Origin: Kineococcus aurantiacus
GTDB lineage: Bacteria > Actinomycetota > Actinomycetes > Actinomycetales > Kineococcaceae
DNA: 64,000 nucleotides
Assembly (NCBI RefSeq): GCF_013409345.1
Contig: NZ_JACCBB010000001.1
Location: 3,286,001-3,350,000 of the forward strand
Direction of reading: 5' to 3'
In this document: positions 61,208 to 64,000 of the stretch, piece by piece
Layout of the letters: the number at the start of each line of letters is the position of its first letter
How positions within the stretch are numbered: the stretch's first letter is position 1
The notes under the pieces: model-generated
Told to the model about the DNA's origin: nothing
Databases searched by the model: none
Seen by the model: only the letters and a program-made list of their open reading frames with translations
Program-made: the position numbers and the translations under genes

Positions 61208-62907
61208 CAGAACAGCTGGTAGCGCTGGGCCAGCGGCAGTTCGGTGGCCGGGGCGGGGACGACGAGGTCGCCGTCGATCGTGATGGCGAAGGTCTCGGGG
61301 TCGACCTCGATGCGGGGCAGGGCGTCGTTGTGGACCATCTGCGCCTTCCCGACGCCGCGGGTGTCGCGCACCGGTTCCAGCCGGCGCCGCAGCCCGAGCC
61401 GGTCCGCCAGGCCGTCGGCGATCGCGGCGGGGGAGACGAAGGAGACCGAGACGTCCGCGCCGACGGGGTGCGTGAGCGCCGGGCGCAGCAGCACCGGCTG
61501 CGGGGTGGGGATGGAGGCGTTGGGGTCCCCCAGCGCGCCGAGGACGAGGGCACCGCCCTTGAGCACCACCGACGGCCGCACGCCGAAGAACGCCGGTTCC
61601 CACAGCACCAGGTCGGCCATCTTGCCGACCTCGACCGAACCCAGCAGGTGGTCGACGCCGTGGGCGACCGCCGGGTTGATCGTGTACTTGGCGACGTACC
61701 GCTTGGCGCGCTCGTTGTCGGCCGGACCGGACCCCAGCGCCCCGCGGCGGGCCTTCATGACGTGCGCGACCTGCCAGGTGCGGGTGATGACCTCCCCGAT
61801 CCGGCCCATGGCCTGCGCGTCCGAGCTCGTGATGGACAGCGCCCCCAGGTCGTGCAGGACGTCCTCGGCGGCGATCGTCGTGGCCCGGATGCGGGACTCG
61901 GCGAAGGCGAGGTCCTCGGGGACCGCCGGGTTGAGGTGGTGGCAGACGATGAGCATGTCGAGGTGCTCGGGGACGGTGTTCACCGTGTGCGGCAGCGTCG
62001 GGTTCGTCGAGCCGGGGACGACGTTGGGGTGCGAGGCGAGGGTGATGATGTCGGGGGCGTGGCCGCCGCCGGCGCCCTCGGTGTGGAAGGCGTGGATCGA
62101 GCGCCCGGCGATGGCGGCGATCGTGGAGTCGACGTACCCGGCCTCGTTGAGGGAGTCGGAGTGCAGCGCGACCTGCAGGCCGAACTCCTCCGCCGCGCGC
62201 AGCGCCGCGTCGATCGCGGCGGGCGTGGACCCCCAGTCCTCGTGGACCTTGTACCCGGCCGCACCGGCCAGCGCCTGCTCGGCCAGGCCCTGCGCGCTGA
62301 CGGTGTTGCCCTTGCCCAGCAGCAGGACGTTGACGGGCAGGTCGTCCAGGGCGCGGTGGACGTGGGCCAGGTGCCAGGCGCCGGGGGTGACGGTCGTGGC
62401 CTTCGTGCCCTCGCTGGGGCCGGTGCCGCCCCCGGCGATCGTGGTGATCCCGGCGGCGAGGGCCTCGTGGACCTGCGAGGGGGAGATGAGGTGGACGTGG
62501 GTGTCGATGCCGCCGGCGGTGAGGATGCGGCCCTCGCCGGAGACGACGTCGGTGGACGGGCCGATGCGCAGGGCGGGGTGGACGCCGTCGGCGACGTCGG
62601 GGTTCCCGGCGCGGCCGATGCCGCACACCACGCCGTCGCGCAGGCCGACGTCGGCGCGGTAGATCCCGGTGTGGTCCAGCACGACCGCGTTGGTGATGAC
62701 GGTGTCGGGCGCGCCCTGGGCCCGGGTCGTGGTGCCCTGGGCCATGGACTCGCGGATGGACTTCCCGCCGCCGAAGACGGCCTCCTCCCCGCCGGCGGTG
62801 AGGTCGGCCTCGACCTCGATCCACAGGTCGGTGTCGCCCAGGCGGACCTGGTCGCCCGTGGTGGGCCCGTAGAGCGCGGCGTAGGCGGCGCGGTCGAGCT
62901 CAGCCAT
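61207..62907 (-). CDS. ureC: urease alpha subunit, canonical
   Basis: A 566-residue catalytic subunit. Nickel ligands are H137, H139, K220 (YKVHEDWG), H249, H275 and D363 (SSDAQAMGR). The flap keeps the canonical C322-H323-H324 (IVCHHLNP), and [13 protein letters not shown] and [10 protein letters not shown] are intact. It hydrolyses urea to ammonia and carbamate. The ATG at 62907 has GGAGG eight bases upstream; an upstream GTG at 62916 overlaps that site and is rejected. It overlaps ureAB by eight bases. Confidence 0.95.
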   Translation of the reverse strand: MAELDRAAYAALYGPTTGDQVRLGDTDLWIEVEADLTAGGEEAVFGGGKSIRESMAQGTTTRAQGAPDTVITNAVVLDHTGIYRADVGLRDGVVCGIGRAGNPDVADGVHPALRIGPSTDVVSGEGRILTAGGIDTHVHLISPSQVHEALAAGITTIAGGGTGPSEGTKATTVTPGAWHLAHVHRALDDLPVNVLLLGKGNTVSAQGLAEQALAGAAGYKVHEDWGSTPAAIDAALRAAEEFGLQVALHSDSLNEAGYVDSTIAAIAGRSIHAFHTEGAGGGHAPDIITLASHPNVVPGSTNPTLPHTVNTVPEHLDMLIVCHHLNPAVPEDLAFAESRIRATTIAAEDVLHDLGALSITSSDAQAMGRIGEVITRTWQVAHVMKARRGALGSGPADNERAKRYVAKYTINPAVAHGVDHLLGSVEVGKMADLVLWEPAFFGVRPSVVLKGGALVLGALGDPNASIPTPQPVLLRPALTHPVGADVSVSFVSPAAIADGLADRLGLRRRLEPVRDTRGVGKAQMVHNDALPRIEVDPETFAITIDGDLVVPAPATELPLAQRYQLF

Positions 62908-63559
62908 CGAGGGCACCTCCTTCCCCGAGGTGGGAGCGGTCGGTCCGCAGGCCCGGGACGCGGCGCTCCCCGCGCAGGGCGACGGCCGCCACGGTGCGGG
63001 CCACGCCGGGTTCGAAGCGCACGGAGGTGCCCGAGGGCACGTCGAGGCGGAAGCCGTGGGCGGCGGCCCGGTCGAAGCGCAGGGCGGGGTTGGCGTCGGG
63101 CAGGTGCAGGTGGGACCCGATCTGCACGGGGCGGTCGCCGGTGTTCTCCACGTGCAGCTCCAGGCGCTCGGCCGCGGTGCGGTCGGCGTTCAGGACGATC
63201 GTGCCGGGGCGGACGCGGACCGCTCCGGGACCCTCCTCGTGCCCGGGCCCCGTGGGGCCCTGGACGGGGTGGTGCAGGGTGACGAGCTTGCGGCCGTCGG
63301 GGAACGTGGCCTCGACCTGCACGTCGTGCAGCATCTCCGCCACGCCGGGCATGACCTGGTCGCGGGTCAGGACGTGCCGGCCGGCCTCCATGAGGTCGGT
63401 GACGAGGGCGCCCTCGCGGGCGCGCTCGACCACCCAGGTGGACAGCAGGGCGACGGCTTCGGGGTGGTTGAGGCGCACGCCGCGCTGCAGGCGGTCGCGG
63501 GCGACCATGCCCGCGACCGCCAGGAGCAGCTTCTCGGTGTCGGCCGGACTGATGTTCAC
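62900..63559 (-). CDS. ureAB: fused urease gamma-beta subunit (UreAB), second locus
   Basis: A 219-residue fusion. Residues 1-100 are UreA ([37 protein letters not shown], then [25 protein letters not shown]). Residues 110-205 are UreB ([10 protein letters not shown]...[33 protein letters not shown]). It is the first gene of the operon ureAB-C-F-G-D. A leaderless promoter precedes its GTG. Confidence 0.93.
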   Translation of the reverse strand: MNISPADTEKLLLAVAGMVARDRLQRGVRLNHPEAVALLSTWVVERAREGALVTDLMEAGRHVLTRDQVMPGVAEMLHDVQVEATFPDGRKLVTLHHPVQGPTGPGHEEGPGAVRVRPGTIVLNADRTAAERLELHVENTGDRPVQIGSHLHLPDANPALRFDRAAAHGFRLDVPSGTSVRFEPGVARTVAAVALRGERRVPGLRTDRSHLGEGGALDG

Positions 63560-63566
63560 GGAGCGG

Positions 63567-63572
63567 ACGGTA
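63567..63572 (-). promoter_or_regulatory. -10 box of leaderless promoter of the canonical urease operon
   Basis: On the minus strand TACCGT ends seven bases before the GTG at 63559; no ribosome-binding site is seen. Confidence 0.45.
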
Positions 63573-63610
63573 ACCCTTCGGGAGCGGTGCCGGGTACGGG
63601 GTGCGTGCGC

Positions 63611-64000
63611 TCAGCGGGGAGCGGGGACGGTCCCCGCGGGGGCGGGGGGCAGGACGTGGTCGCCGAGCTTGTCGGTGCTCAGGCACAGCGAGCAGACGAC
63701 GTCGTCGTGGGTGAGGCAGGCGGTGACGTCGGGGCGCTCGTAGTCCTGCCGGCACACGTGGCAGGTGAGGACCGTCCCCGAGGGGTTGCCGTCGGCGTCG
63801 TACATCGGCTCGGTGAGGCCGTCGTCGGTGCGGCGCAGGTAGTAGCGGCCCCGGGTGGCCAGCGCGAGGACCGGCGGGCAGACGACCGCCAGGACGATGG
63901 CGACCACGGGGGAGTAGGGCTGCAGGCCGTCGCCGAGACCGCCGAAGAACACGACGATGGACAGGCCCGCCGACAGCAGCACCGAGACGAACCCGACGGG
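63611..64000 (-). CDS. C-terminal part of an integral membrane protein with Cys-rich tail
   Basis: The frame is open to the window edge, so the start lies outside. The visible 129 residues begin with two hydrophobic segments (VLLSAGLSIVVFFGGLG and SPVVAIVLAVVCPPVLALA). A cytoplasmic-type tail follows, containing CxxC-x11-C-x7-CxxC (TCHVCRQDY...CSLCLSTD), which looks like a zinc-ribbon or Fe-S site. Its place directly upstream of the urease operon makes a transporter for urea or a nitrogen compound conceivable. The family was not recognised. Confidence 0.6.
   Translation of the reverse strand, partial: PVGFVSVLLSAGLSIVVFFGGLGDGLQPYSPVVAIVLAVVCPPVLALATRGRYYLRRTDDGLTEPMYDADGNPSGTVLTCHVCRQDYERPDVTACLTHDDVVCSLCLSTDKLGDHVLPPAPAGTVPAPR

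Overview
The window looks like chromosomal DNA of a high-GC actinomycete. G+C is very high throughout, GTG starts are about as common as ATG, and many neighbouring genes overlap by the 4 bases GTGA. At least eleven genes have a TANNNT-like -10 box 6-7 bases before the start codon and no Shine-Dalgarno sequence, which suggests leaderless mRNAs. Gene content resembles the Kineococcus/Kineosporiales group, but the genus is an impression and was not tested. No tRNA, rRNA, phage, transposase or CRISPR array was seen.

Layout. 1-5110: end of a GH20-type glycosidase, a sugar ABC importer (two permeases and a lipoprotein binding protein) and a divergent ROK repressor. 5135-6125: an AbiEi/DUF559-like nuclease-fold gene framed by two arrays of a 16-bp repeat in opposite orientation. 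6169-13179: LLM oxidoreductase, MFS exporter and TetR; a small Asp/His-rich protein coupled to a gluconate-type SDR; a convergent L-idonate 5-dehydrogenase-like gene; bioYMN. 13191-19687: a GAF-GGDEF-EAL protein, a sugar isomerase/Gfo-Idh operon with a 17-bp palindrome, LacI, TetR, and a uronate dehydrogenase. 19716-26515: nucleobase/nucleoside catabolism (CDA-fold deaminase, DszA-type monooxygenase, adenosine-deaminase-like protein, PucR, fungal-type cytosine deaminase, NCS1 permease). 26516-32555: a gene-poor stretch, a small secreted protein, LuxR, LysE, a secreted HNH nuclease lipoprotein and a large SpoIIE-type phosphatase.

32557-39832: an operon of APC permease, amidohydrolase, agmatine deiminase and TetR with a clear operator, divergent from a two-gene urease that has no accessory genes and an altered active-site flap. 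39932-45831: a Gfo/Idh protein, thiE, and a TPP-riboswitch-controlled thiO-thiS-thiG-thiF operon with an SDR attached. 45887-51951: two alpha/beta hydrolases, two MmyB-type proteins (one without the DNA-binding domain), long-form GAPDH and pirin. 52057-59089: a GntR-FCD regulator and a tightly packed operon of amidase, LamB/YcsF protein, NCS1 permease, amidase and formamidase. 59129-63559: a canonical urease operon (ureAB-C-F-G-D) reading towards it. 63611-64000: the C-terminus of a membrane protein.

Taken together, much of the window concerns winning nitrogen from small organic molecules: deaminases, agmatine deiminase, amidases, formamidase and two ureases, with three transporters. The most unusual items are the repeat-framed nuclease-like gene, the divergent urease, and the LamB/YcsF-amidase-formamidase operon, whose substrate cannot be named from the sequence.
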